Below, one piece after another: positions 54,544 to 63,029 of a stretch of 64,000 nt of DNA (the first letter of the stretch is position 1; each line of letters begins with the position of its first letter). Source of the DNA: Methanosarcina horonobensis HB-1 = JCM 15518 (lineage in GTDB: Archaea; Halobacteriota; Methanosarcinia; Methanosarcinales; Methanosarcinaceae); the NCBI RefSeq assembly GCF_000970285.1, contig NZ_CP009516.1, positions 4,133,036-4,197,035 of the forward strand, given 5' to 3'. Under the pieces are notes generated by a model. The model did not search any database. It saw only the letters and a list, made by a program, of their open reading frames with translations, and was not told the DNA's origin. A program made the position numbers and the translations under genes.

Positions 54544-55437
54544 TCAAAGGGTAGACAGAGATTCGATGATCGGCTTTGACCTCTCCTTATAATACACGAA
54601 AAGTTCTTCTCCCCATTCTAGAGCCGCAGGCTCGAAGCTGATAAGAAATTTGGTTGTTAATCTTCCTTTTTTGTCCAGAAGAGATAACAAAAAAATCCTG
54701 TCAGTAACAATCATTGACATCGGTTTTAAGTCACCTTCGTAGACCAGAAAATTGGAAGCTTTACTGTTCAGAATATGCTTTATTTCCTGCTTGTATTCGA
54801 TAAGGGCTCTATTAAGGATTGAATTGTTCGTTTTTATAAATGGAAGATCGAAAGTACATTCTGTCTGAAGAATTTCAAGAATGGGTTTCGTAACAATTGC
54901 CGTAGCTTCAATGCCCTTTTCCAGATATTCAAAATAAAGAAAAGGAGAAGATGGATGGAATACCGAAACAAAAGACATAATACGCTTCGAGTCCACCAGA
55001 TTCTTTGTGATCTCTTCCGGAATCAGAAAAATATTTGAAAGGTCTCTTTCCAGAATATTAACGTGTCCCAGCTCTCCGACCCTTGCAAGCAGATGGAGAG
55101 GAATAGAACTCAGGTCATGATCATACCAGAAATCAAGGTTTTCTTCGTATATAGAAAGCGTATTCAGAAGAACCTGAACCTTCTCGGCAATTACTGAACC
55201 CATATCGGAGAGAACGTACAGCTCACCTTCCTCAAGCACAAGACCCCAATCGATTAATTTTCTTATCTGTGGGGTAATCGATTTCCAGGGAAAATCAAAC
55301 ATGTCCTTAATTTCTTCACCGCTTTTAGGCCCCTCTTCTTTCAGGAGCAAGAGAAGGTTCTTTCTTTTTTCAGACAGAAAAATAGTATCCAGAAGCGATG
55401 GTCTGGTTTCTACCCGGATATGTGCTTTTGATTTCAT
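54544..55437 (-). CDS. FilR1/Msr-type winged-helix transcription regulator, copy 2
   Basis: I start at ATG 55437 (MKSKAHIRVETRPSLLD), giving 297 residues, because a TATA box (TTTATATAATC on the minus strand, about 55463-55473) would put the transcript start near 55440. The upstream ATG at 55476 would lie above it. Winged helix (LSEKRKNLLLLLKEEGPKSG, FPWKSITPQIRKLIDWGLV) and FilR1 middle domain (LSSIPLHLLARVGELGHVN, NFLVYEGDLKPMSMIVTDR) match copy 1 closely, especially the recognition helix region. The two arose by duplication. The transcript would be nearly leaderless. Confidence 0.88.
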   Translation of the reverse strand: MKSKAHIRVETRPSLLDTIFLSEKRKNLLLLLKEEGPKSGEEIKDMFDFPWKSITPQIRKLIDWGLVLEEGELYVLSDMGSVIAEKVQVLLNTLSIYEENLDFWYDHDLSSIPLHLLARVGELGHVNILERDLSNIFLIPEEITKNLVDSKRIMSFVSVFHPSSPFLYFEYLEKGIEATAIVTKPILEILQTECTFDLPFIKTNNSILNRALIEYKQEIKHILNSKASNFLVYEGDLKPMSMIVTDRIFLLSLLDKKGRLTTKFLISFEPAALEWGEELFVYYKERSKPIIESLSTL

Positions 55438-55462
55438 CTCGTCCCAATAATACTTGAAGGGA

Positions 55463-55473
55463 TTATATAAAGT
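55463..55473 (-). promoter_or_regulatory. TATA box of FilR1-type copy 2
   Basis: Minus strand TTTATATAATC matches the archaeal TATA element. It lies about 26-36 bp before the ATG at 55437, which fits a leaderless or near-leaderless transcript and decides between the two possible starts. Confidence 0.5.
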
Positions 55474-55723
55474 CACTGAAAAAGTCTTCTCCTCTGGAAA
55501 AGTGCCAAAAGATCTGACTTTTCAACACTGCTTAAGGCAGCTCAAAATGGCCAGTGCTTTTTGCTTTTTCCATGGGCATTTGCCAGGCAAGACAATCCGA
55601 ACCATTCCTGCAATGAAGAGAAAAAACAATACCGTTTTGGCTATATTAAACATAGGACAAAACGTAAGATGGTATCCCAAAAAAGAGCTGGATAAAAAAC
55701 TGTGAAAACCTGGAGGTTTTAAG

Positions 55724-56476
55724 ACGAAAAACTATAATAAAACCATTATTTTTGCCCTTCTATTAGTGACAATTCTTTTCATGTCAACGGGTATGGCAGC
55801 GGCAAAAGAGACAAAACTGGTTGTAAAAAGTGCTGATACCTCTGCTAATATGGTAGTTATTTACAGCACATTTGCACCCGAGACAATCGAGATAAACACC
55901 GGAGAGGAGGTAACCTGGTTCAACTTCAAGAAACCGAAAACCCCAATGGTGCTGGTAAGTGAAGACGGGTTGTGGGAAGAAACGACCCTGTACTATGGGA
56001 AAGCCTTTTCATATACTTTTGAAGAGCCAGGCACCTATGTATTTACCCTCAAAGATAACCCGGAAATAAAGGGAACTGTAATGGTATATGCCTCAGAGCT
56101 ACAGGAAAAGGATCTGGAAACTCCCAGCAAAATCGCTACTGCAGAAACGACAAGGGCTACGGCAGAAGCATCTTCAGCTTCGAATTCAGGGAAAAACAAT
56201 AAAGAAAATGTCCAGAATGAAGAAAAAATGTTAATTTACTCAACGATGTTTTCTCCCGAAACCATAGAGATAGAAAAAGGAGATACGATTACCTGGATAA
56301 ACCTCAAAAGACCAAAAGGACCCTCAGTGCTTGTAAGTAATAATGGGCTGTGGGAAGATGCAACCCTGTACTACGGAAAAACCTTTTCGTATACGTTTGA
56401 AGAAGCAGGTACTTATACATTCAGTCTGGAAGCCATGCCGGAAACAAAATCTACGGTTATAGTACGTAAAAAGTAA
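55724..56476 (+). CDS. Secreted tandem cupredoxin-like protein, probable ACG start
   Basis: Two cupredoxin-fold domains of about 80 residues (IYSTFAPETIEINTGEEVTW...GTYVFTL and IYSTMFSPETIEIEKGDTIT...GTYTFSL) joined by a Ser/Thr linker. In-frame codons upstream of GTG 55766 encode a complete signal peptide (KNYNKTIIFALLLVTILF, MSTGMAAA), and GGAGGT lies six bases before ACG at 55724. Initiating there gives a normal 250-residue precursor, so ATG appears changed to ACG. Copper-ligand His/Cys residues of true cupredoxins are missing in both domains, so copper binding is unlikely. The role is unknown. Confidence 0.72.
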   Translation, partial: TKNYNKTIIFALLLVTILFMSTGMAAAKETKLVVKSADTSANMVVIYSTFAPETIEINTGEEVTWFNFKKPKTPMVLVSEDGLWEETTLYYGKAFSYTFEEPGTYVFTLKDNPEIKGTVMVYASELQEKDLETPSKIATAETTRATAEASSASNSGKNNKENVQNEEKMLIYSTMFSPETIEIEKGDTITWINLKRPKGPSVLVSNNGLWEDATLYYGKTFSYTFEEAGTYTFSLEAMPETKSTVIVRKK

Positions 56477-56765
56477 TCTCATAGTAGTCTCGTAATATTA
56501 TAAAAAAATCAAAAATAATCTCGTAATATAAAAACGAAAAAACAGCCTCATGATACAGTAAGTAAGAAATAACCTCGTAATCGATAAAAAGAAAAACAGA
56601 CAGAAGTTTGTGTTGCAGAATAAAGATCAAGAAAAACAAATCTACGAAAAATGGTTAAACTTTGAAGAAAGTTTGCTGCCGACCCAACAGAACTCTTTAA
56701 ACCAGATTTGATCTACCCTGAAGACAAAATTACAGAAGTTTAAAGGATTATGGGAAAAACGGACA

Positions 56766-57893
56766 TCATTTCCCAAATAGTCTAACAACTTCTTTTAACA
56801 TTTCCCTGATAGGAGTTTTCTGAGGGCACTTTTCTTCACACTGCCCGCATTCCGTACAATTTGATGCCTGACCTTCCAGGCCGCTGTACAGAGCTTTTTC
56901 TCCTTCTGCATTATCAAACATTTCGGCATTGTTCAGGAATTTGAAATTCTCAGGAATGTTCACCCCTGATGGGCAGGGCATGCAGTACCGGCAGCCGGTA
57001 CAGTTAACTCTTGTTTTTGACCTGTAGATTTCTTTTACACGCGAAATGAGTTTTCTTTCCTCCACGGTCAGTGAATCAGGAAAGCCTTCAGCTGCAAGTT
57101 TGACGTTGTCCTCTACCTGCTTTATATCTGACATTCCGCTAAGAACTACACTTATTTCCGGGTAGTCCCACAGATATCGCAGACTCCACTCAACAGGACT
57201 CCTCTGCGTACCGGCAGAATCCCAGATTTCCTGAACTTCAGGTGGGACATTTGAGACAAGATAGCCACCCCGCATAGGCTCCATAATAACAACTCCAAGA
57301 CCCTTTGAAGCTGCATGCAGCAGATCCTCTTTTCCTGCCTGGAAATTTTCATCCATGAAATTGTACTGGATCTGACACAGAGTCCATGGATAGGAATCAA
57401 TTACTTCTTTAAATAAGTCAAAGTTGTCGTGGAAAGAGAAGCCTGTATATTTTATTTTCCCTTCCTTAAGCGCAGAATCAAGGAAATCAAGAACATCGTG
57501 TTTTTTGACAATGTTCCAGAAGTCCCTGTTTAGAGCATGAAGGAGATAAAAATCAATGTAATTGGTTTTGAGCCTTTCAAGCTGTTCGTTCAAATATCGG
57601 TCCATATCCTCTCTGCTCGTAACCAGCCAGCTTGGGAGTTTGGTTGCAAGATAGACCTTTTCGCGATAGCCGTTCTCAAGCGCCTTCCCAAGAACGGTTT
57701 CGCTCATGCCTCCATGGTAAGGATAGGCCGTGTCAATGTAATTAACACCTGAATCGATGGCATAACGGATCATCTGTATAGCTTTTTCCTTATCAATCCT
57801 GGTATCGTCTCCCCCTATTACAGGAAACCGCATGGTACCAAAACCCAGTATTGAAACTTCCCCTTCCGTCCTACCAAGTCTTCTGTATAACAT
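56766..57893 (-). CDS. Aldo/keto reductase with C-terminal [4Fe-4S] domain
   Basis: A 375-residue protein. AKR barrel with catalytic residues in NYIDTAYPYHGG (D, Y), YLATKLPSW (K) and YLLHALNRD (H). The C-terminal ferredoxin-like part has CTGCRYCMPCPSGV and CTECGQCEEKCPQ, giving two clusters. Such fused AKRs are frequent in methanogens and anaerobes; the substrate is unknown. GGGGACG precedes the ATG. Monocistronic. Confidence 0.92.
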   Translation of the reverse strand: MLYRRLGRTEGEVSILGFGTMRFPVIGGDDTRIDKEKAIQMIRYAIDSGVNYIDTAYPYHGGMSETVLGKALENGYREKVYLATKLPSWLVTSREDMDRYLNEQLERLKTNYIDFYLLHALNRDFWNIVKKHDVLDFLDSALKEGKIKYTGFSFHDNFDLFKEVIDSYPWTLCQIQYNFMDENFQAGKEDLLHAASKGLGVVIMEPMRGGYLVSNVPPEVQEIWDSAGTQRSPVEWSLRYLWDYPEISVVLSGMSDIKQVEDNVKLAAEGFPDSLTVEERKLISRVKEIYRSKTRVNCTGCRYCMPCPSGVNIPENFKFLNNAEMFDNAEGEKALYSGLEGQASNCTECGQCEEKCPQKTPIREMLKEVVRLFGK

Positions 57894-58300
57894 ACACTTT
57901 CGTCCCCCTCAACAAAAAATACTGGAAAACACACTGAATTAGTCCCTTACTACCCTTTTATCACGATAGAAGATAACACTTTGCGTAGACTGAATGCCGT
58001 ATGAGAGCAAACAGGGATTCGAAAAAGAAACAGTCCCTGCGTAAAGAGAGATTCCTGAAAAATGAGAGAATCCATGGTCGGAAAACGTATTTGAAACTCA
58101 AAACATAAGAAAAAACAGTGATAATAGATATTATATAAAAAGAGCCTAATTTAGAATGGGAAATGGATGGGGAAAACGAAATATATTTCTCTCGAATCTC
58201 GAGTCTGGGACATATGGAAAGTAATTTAGGGATATCAAAACTTAAGATGCTGCTTTTTCAGTCTGGAAAACTGCTTGAGTAATGTCAGTTCAGACTACGG
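57894..58300. other. Divergent intergenic region, no gene seen
   Basis: This holds promoters for the aldo/keto reductase (leftward) and the flippase-like gene (rightward). AGATATTATATAAAAAGAGC near 58128-58147 is a good plus-strand TATA region. No ORF or RNA is recognised. Confidence 0.5.
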
Positions 58301-59362
58301 ATGTCATCTAATAAAGAAAAGACCCAAAATCGGGGTAGTTCAACTATTGGAAAAAGTGTAATTTGCGGCAATTCCGCACTGAGTCTCTACGAAGGTGTAT
58401 TATTGAGCCTGGTTACCTTGAAAAAAGCCACTGCGGGCCTCTTGATACTTACGGTAATATTTCTGGTCCGCACTCACTGGACAGAGATTGTACCTTTGCT
58501 GGAAGAAAGCTGGAAAATCCTCAGCGAAACACGGATTATTTATGTTATTCTAGCGTTCTCAGTTTATCTGCTGAGTGTGTACTTCTTTGCAGTCCGCTGG
58601 CAGCAGGTTCTCTCTTCTATTGGCTATAATCTTAGAGCAAAAAGTCTTTTTCCAATTCTTTTCGGATCAATATTCGTAAATAACCTCACTCCGGCAAACA
58701 GGACAGGAGGCGAGACCCTGCGAATACTCTGGGTAAAAAAACAATTTGGAGTAAGCTATACTAACGCTTTCATAACAATCCTTTTCGAAAGGGTGGTTGA
58801 AATAGTTCCTATCACGTTGCTCTTAATTTATGTGCTGTATGCATTTCCCTCATTAAAAGGCAAACTCTTACCTCTGACAAACCATCCAATGCCAAACTCA
58901 ATATTTCTGTTGCTCTTAGTCTTCGCGATAACAGGAACAGTAATATGGTATCTCAAAGAAAAATTTGCTCCCCTTCTCAAGGAGATACAACAAAATTGGA
59001 AACAGCTTAACAAATCCTTTACCTCTGTTCTCCTGCTATCTTGCTCAGTCTGGATTCTTGATATAATACGTCTCAAGTTGATCGCTTTAGCCCTTAATCT
59101 CCCTCTCTCTATGTATATTATTACAGCAGTCTCAATACTGTACCTATTTCTCGGACTTCTACCAGTAACTCCGGGGGGGCTTGGAATAGTTGAAGGAGGT
59201 CTCATCTCTTTGCTTCTATTTTTTGGGTTACCCTTTACTTCCGCAGGAAGCTTCGTTTTTCTGGAGCGTTTCATCTCCTATGGGCTAAGTAGCCTTATAG
59301 GATTTCTATATCTGTTTTATTACGGTGGGTTTAAGATATGGGAAGATACAAAATTGCATTGA
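58301..59362 (+). CDS. Flippase-like membrane protein (UPF0104/LPG synthase TM family)
   Basis: A 353-residue membrane protein with about eight helices. The family motifs FAVRWQQVLSSIG, FGSIFVNNLTPANRTGGETLR and LFLGLLPVTPGGLGIVEGGL are clear. Members (AglD-like or MprF membrane domain) are linked to lipid-linked sugar handling. The first 40 residues are hydrophilic and may not be translated if a later start is used. It overlaps the next gene, a GT4 glycosyltransferase, by 25 bp, and a polysaccharide deacetylase follows. The three probably modify a surface glycan or glycolipid. Confidence 0.87.
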   Translation: MSSNKEKTQNRGSSTIGKSVICGNSALSLYEGVLLSLVTLKKATAGLLILTVIFLVRTHWTEIVPLLEESWKILSETRIIYVILAFSVYLLSVYFFAVRWQQVLSSIGYNLRAKSLFPILFGSIFVNNLTPANRTGGETLRILWVKKQFGVSYTNAFITILFERVVEIVPITLLLIYVLYAFPSLKGKLLPLTNHPMPNSIFLLLLVFAITGTVIWYLKEKFAPLLKEIQQNWKQLNKSFTSVLLLSCSVWILDIIRLKLIALALNLPLSMYIITAVSILYLFLGLLPVTPGGLGIVEGGLISLLLFFGLPFTSAGSFVFLERFISYGLSSLIGFLYLFYYGGFKIWEDTKLH

Positions 59363-60468
59363 TTAGTGACTGGTATTTTCCGAAACTGGGAGGAATCGAG
59401 TATTCTATGCATGCTCTTGCTAAAACCCTGAGCATGCATGGTCACGAGGTAAATGTTATTACGAGGAGCTATCCGGAAGTCCCCGAATACAGTATGAGGG
59501 ACGGAGTTCCGGTAATAAGGATTAAAGGTAAACCATTACCAGGACAGCAACGTTTACTCATGCCAAGTGCATACAAAAGACTCTATACCCTTTTAAAAGA
59601 AAGTAATTATGATATTATTAACTGTCACGGACTGGATTCTCCTATTGGCATGTCTGCCCTTGTTTCAGCTAGAAAACTCGGAATTCCTGTAGTAGTTACT
59701 AATCACTCCCTTGTAGGACATACCCTGAATAGCTCTCTTTTGTATCTTGCAGGCAAACTGTTTCTAAAAAATGCTGATGCTGTAATTGCCGTCAGTTCAG
59801 CAGTTGAAAAAGATTCAGAAGTAATGACTACAAAACCTATTTACCGGATATTTAATGGAGTTGACTCTGAGAATATAACTGCCGGGGTTATCTCTCCTTT
59901 TAATATGGAAGGAAAACTTATAATCATAACCGTAGCACGCATGACAAAGAAAAAAGGCGTGAAAAAGATTGTAGATCTTGCTCCTTCCCTTCTGGCAAAA
60001 AATGAAAACCTGCTATTTGTAATGATAGGAGACGGTCCTCTCAGGAAACGCCTGGAAAAAAAAGTAGAAGAAACCGGATTATCCAGTAATTTTTATTTTA
60101 CAGGGGAAATTTCCCGAAGGGAGGTATTTGGATATTTGGACCAGGCAGATATCTTTGCCCTTCCTTCCAGTGATGAGGCCTTTGGGATTTCGATTCTGGA
60201 AGCAATTTCAAAAAAGGTCCCTGTTGTGGCAATGAATCATAGCGGGGTTTCAGATATTATCAAAAATGGTGTAAACGGCTACCTGGCAGATAACCTTGCA
60301 GAATTTTCGTTCTACCTTCAAACTCTGATTGAAAGCCCAGCCCTACGAACCTCGTTTGCCAGGGAAGCGAGCAAGGAGCTTTCAATTTACGATTGGAACA
60401 GAATATATGAACAGACAAACCAGGTATATGCAAAGGTCATTTATGAAAAACATCACAATAACAATTGA
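59338..60468 (+). CDS. Family 4 glycosyltransferase
   Basis: A 376-residue GT-B enzyme of the GT4 family. The N-terminal acceptor domain begins ISDWYFPKLGGIEYSMHALA. The donor site has VGHTLNSSLLYLAGK-region helices, IITVARMTKKKGVKKIVD, and the E-x7-E motif in SSDEAFGISILEAIS. It transfers a sugar from a nucleotide sugar to a lipid or glycan acceptor. It is sandwiched by overlapping genes, so the three are co-translated. The sugar cannot be told. Confidence 0.92.
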   Translation: MGRYKIALISDWYFPKLGGIEYSMHALAKTLSMHGHEVNVITRSYPEVPEYSMRDGVPVIRIKGKPLPGQQRLLMPSAYKRLYTLLKESNYDIINCHGLDSPIGMSALVSARKLGIPVVVTNHSLVGHTLNSSLLYLAGKLFLKNADAVIAVSSAVEKDSEVMTTKPIYRIFNGVDSENITAGVISPFNMEGKLIIITVARMTKKKGVKKIVDLAPSLLAKNENLLFVMIGDGPLRKRLEKKVEETGLSSNFYFTGEISRREVFGYLDQADIFALPSSDEAFGISILEAISKKVPVVAMNHSGVSDIIKNGVNGYLADNLAEFSFYLQTLIESPALRTSFAREASKELSIYDWNRIYEQTNQVYAKVIYEKHHNNN

Positions 60469-61150
60469 TGTGGAAGAAGACTGTCCACCCATGCTTACGA
60501 GTACCAGAGGCATAGAAGAAGGCCTGCCAAAACTGCTGGATCTTTTCAAAAAAGAAAGAATAAAGGCTACCTTTTTCGTGACGGGAGAGATGGCAGAGAA
60601 GTATCCAGATCTCATCCGCCGTATTCCGGAAGAGGGACATGAGCTGGGCTGTCACGGATATACCCACGCCCGTTTTGACCGCATGAGAGAAGAAGAAGCA
60701 AAGATTTCCCTGAAGCAGGCAGGATATGTGCTCAGGCAGTTTGAAAAGCGGGTGGTTTCCTTCAGGGCTCCAAACCTTCAGTTCCCTGAAAGTTATCTCG
60801 AACTCCTGGAAGAAGAGGGCTTTCGGTATGACTCTTCCCTTGCGGCTTACAAGCCTCCATTTTCTCGAAAAACAAAGATAGAAGGCAAAATAATCAGGAT
60901 TCCGACAACGATTACCTCCTCTTTTCTGAGATTATCCCCGGATATTTTTCTCCCATTTCTCAGGCATATAACAGCTCCTGTAATTTTTGTCCATCCATGG
61001 GAATTTGTGGACATGTCCGGAATGCCTGTACGTCTGGACTGCAAGTTCAATACCGGAGAAAAAGCTCTTGAGAACCTTAAGGTTCTGATACATGCTTCTA
61101 AAGCTGAAAACTGTCTTTTTTTAACTCTGGAAGAAAGAGCATCCTTCTAA
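60443..61150 (+). CDS. Polysaccharide deacetylase (NodB-type)
   Basis: A 235-residue protein starting at ATG 60443 (MKNITITIDVEEDCPPM), overlapping the glycosyltransferase by 26 bp. NodB features are TIDVEED (catalytic acid/metal Asp), ATFFVTGEMAEKYPDLI, GHELGCHGYTHARFD (metal-binding H-x3-H) and VSFRAPNLQFPESYL. VHPWEFVDMSG is the late histidine. It removes acetyl groups from an amino sugar. It has no signal peptide, so it acts in the cytosol on a lipid-linked sugar, as expected next to a GT4. Confidence 0.92.
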   Translation: MKNITITIDVEEDCPPMLTSTRGIEEGLPKLLDLFKKERIKATFFVTGEMAEKYPDLIRRIPEEGHELGCHGYTHARFDRMREEEAKISLKQAGYVLRQFEKRVVSFRAPNLQFPESYLELLEEEGFRYDSSLAAYKPPFSRKTKIEGKIIRIPTTITSSFLRLSPDIFLPFLRHITAPVIFVHPWEFVDMSGMPVRLDCKFNTGEKALENLKVLIHASKAENCLFLTLEERASF

Positions 61151-61283
61151 AAATTATGAGCTGGATTAGGAGAAATGGTTTCAAAAGATTTTGAACTAAT
61201 ACTTAAATACAAAAAATATCATAATACGCTTATTGACTTAACACTGTGAACATGCAGTACACAGTAAAAAAGGAGCCACAGAA

Positions 61284-61607
61284 ATGAGAATGCTGGAAGA
61301 ATTTTTCCCTGAATTCACCCAGAAGCTGGACGAGATTGACCAGCTCTATGCCGAAAAAAGGATGATTGACGAAAAGACCTACCAGTTCATTTGCTTCGCC
61401 CTCTCGATTAAAGCCAGATCAAAACCATGTGTCCTGAAACATTTCAAGGGTGCCCTCGAAGCAGGAGCTACGGTCAAAGAACTTTCATATATCTTTGCCC
61501 TGGTCATGAGGGAAGCCGCAGGTGCAGACGACTGCTGGACTCATGACGTAATCGGAGATTGGAAAGAGATCCTGAAAGGAAACATTTCCTGCAGCTGTCA
61601 AAAATAA
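61284..61607 (+). CDS. Carboxymuconolactone decarboxylase/AhpD-like protein
   Basis: A 107-residue CMD-family protein: MIDEKTYQFICFALSIKARSK, then PCVLKHFKGALEAGATVKEL. The AhpD core is C-x2-C-x3-H; here the first cysteine position is serine (SKPCVLKH), leaving a single cysteine plus a C-terminal C-x-C (ISCSCQK). It may be peroxide- or redox-related, but the resolving cysteine is changed. A plus-strand TATA-like AAATACAAAAAATATC lies near 61205. Ribosome site AAAGGAG precedes the start. Confidence 0.85.
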   Translation: MRMLEEFFPEFTQKLDEIDQLYAEKRMIDEKTYQFICFALSIKARSKPCVLKHFKGALEAGATVKELSYIFALVMREAAGADDCWTHDVIGDWKEILKGNISCSCQK

Positions 61608-61674
61608 AAGCTTGATTCTTTTTTACTACTTTTCCTTTTTTCATGCATTCTACAAAAGCAGTTCAAAATTCCTC

Positions 61675-62604
61675 TTAAAAGTCCGTCAGCCTGAGCTGCT
61701 TTGGGTTTGAATATTTTATTTCCAGAGGTTTCATGTAGTCGGCTGAAAGATTGTATTTCTCCATGAGATTCCTGAGTACCCCGTAAAGTTCAGCTTTATA
61801 AGCTCTGTCAGCCCCGCCTTTTGCATACAATTTATTATAAGGACCCAGAAGTTCGGGAAAACTGCATGCAAGAAAATTGAAAAAATGCTTTCTGGTTTCG
61901 CCCCTGAGATAAAGCAAGCTCGGAAGAGCGTAATCTACTTCACATTCGGCTGCACTGGAAAGAATTTGTTCGATGTTTTCAGGGCTGTCGGTAAGAAAAG
62001 GAAGAATTGGCATCATATGGAGCCCGGTAGTAGCTGCTGTATCTTTGAAAGCTTGAAGAACTGAAAAACGTTTTTCGGGAGAAGAAGCAACGGGTTCCAG
62101 CAGAGAACTCAGTTTTTCATCCATAGTTGTAACCGTGACCGCAACGTTTACGTGCGTCAGTTCAGCAAGTTCTTCAAGCATGTCGTAATCCCTGAGGATA
62201 AGATCGGATTTTGTGGATATGGTGATCGGGCTTTCGTATTCAATCATTACCGACAGGACTTTGCGCATCAAGCCATATTTTTCCTCAGCTGGCTGGTAAC
62301 TGTCACATACCCCGCCTATGTTAATTACCTCTTTTTTCCAGGAACGGGCTCCAAGCTGTTTTTCAAGGGCTTCTGCGATATTTGTCTTTACATATATTTT
62401 TCGGAAAAAATCAGAGTCTTTTTTCCCTGCACAGGAAATTTTCTCTTCTTTTTCCAGATAGCTGTGGGAATACATTGCATAACAGTAATTGCAGCCGTGT
62501 TCACATCCTCTATAAATATTCAGATCCCATTGGAACGGCAGTGCAAGCCTGCTTGTTTCCTTTATTTTATTAAGGGCTTTTTTAGCCTGGATTTCTTCAA
62601 ACAT
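61675..62604 (-). CDS. Radical SAM protein, spore photoproduct lyase-like (SPL) family
   Basis: A 309-residue protein with the C-x3-C-x2-C cluster motif in [38 protein letters not shown] and [18 protein letters not shown] are typical of the COG1533 SPL-like group. It has no clear photoproduct-lyase activity in relatives and the substrate is unknown. Length fits. The gene is convergent with the AhpD-like gene. Confidence 0.9.
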   Translation of the reverse strand: MFEEIQAKKALNKIKETSRLALPFQWDLNIYRGCEHGCNYCYAMYSHSYLEKEEKISCAGKKDSDFFRKIYVKTNIAEALEKQLGARSWKKEVINIGGVCDSYQPAEEKYGLMRKVLSVMIEYESPITISTKSDLILRDYDMLEELAELTHVNVAVTVTTMDEKLSSLLEPVASSPEKRFSVLQAFKDTAATTGLHMMPILPFLTDSPENIEQILSSAAECEVDYALPSLLYLRGETRKHFFNFLACSFPELLGPYNKLYAKGGADRAYKAELYGVLRNLMEKYNLSADYMKPLEIKYSNPKQLRLTDF

Positions 62605-62669
62605 CCTGGGATAAGATAAGGTTGAAAGCTATAAGAAACTTGATGAAAACGGACTTTACGGCACGAAGC

Positions 62670-62903
62670 CTATTCTGAAAAATTCAGAGTCATGTTGCAG
62701 CTTTCAAGGATAGCTTTAACTTCCGAATTGGAGACTCCATCTTCGAATTAAATTTGCATACCACCTACCTTAAGCTCATCACTAACAGATGTTTTCTTAT
62801 CAACTGGTATTTTAAAAGGTAGTCCCGCAAGCATTACGAGAATTAGAAAAACAATAAAAACAGCAATTTTCCCGTTAATTTTACTTATATCAACCACCAA
62901 CAA
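62670..62903 (-). pseudogene. UPF0228 family remnant
   Basis: One minus-strand frame reads (TTG/GTG start) VDISKINGKIAVFIVFLILV, MLAGLPFKIP, DELKVGGMQI, then TAA (62748-62750), then FEDGVSNSEVKAILESCNMT and a UAG at 62670. This matches the beginning of UPF0228, a family of Methanosarcina secreted or membrane proteins (VGGLxIxFEDGxxExEVKxIL). An in-frame TAA interrupts it and the C-terminal half is missing. Best regarded as a dead fragment. Confidence 0.65.
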
Positions 62904-63029
62904 AAAGATAAGGAGCTAAACCTCTTCACATGTGTGGATAGCTTCGACACATCAGGTTTCCATACTTCATATCAGATCCGACAGTCAATTGACTATTGGT
63001 ACCAGCAAGTCGATTATCAGAGCTCTGCA

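Noticed and set aside
55454-55705. 83-codon plus-strand frame before the cupredoxin-like gene
   Set aside because: It overlaps the promoter of the FilR1-type regulator, has no ribosome site and no recognisable similarity.
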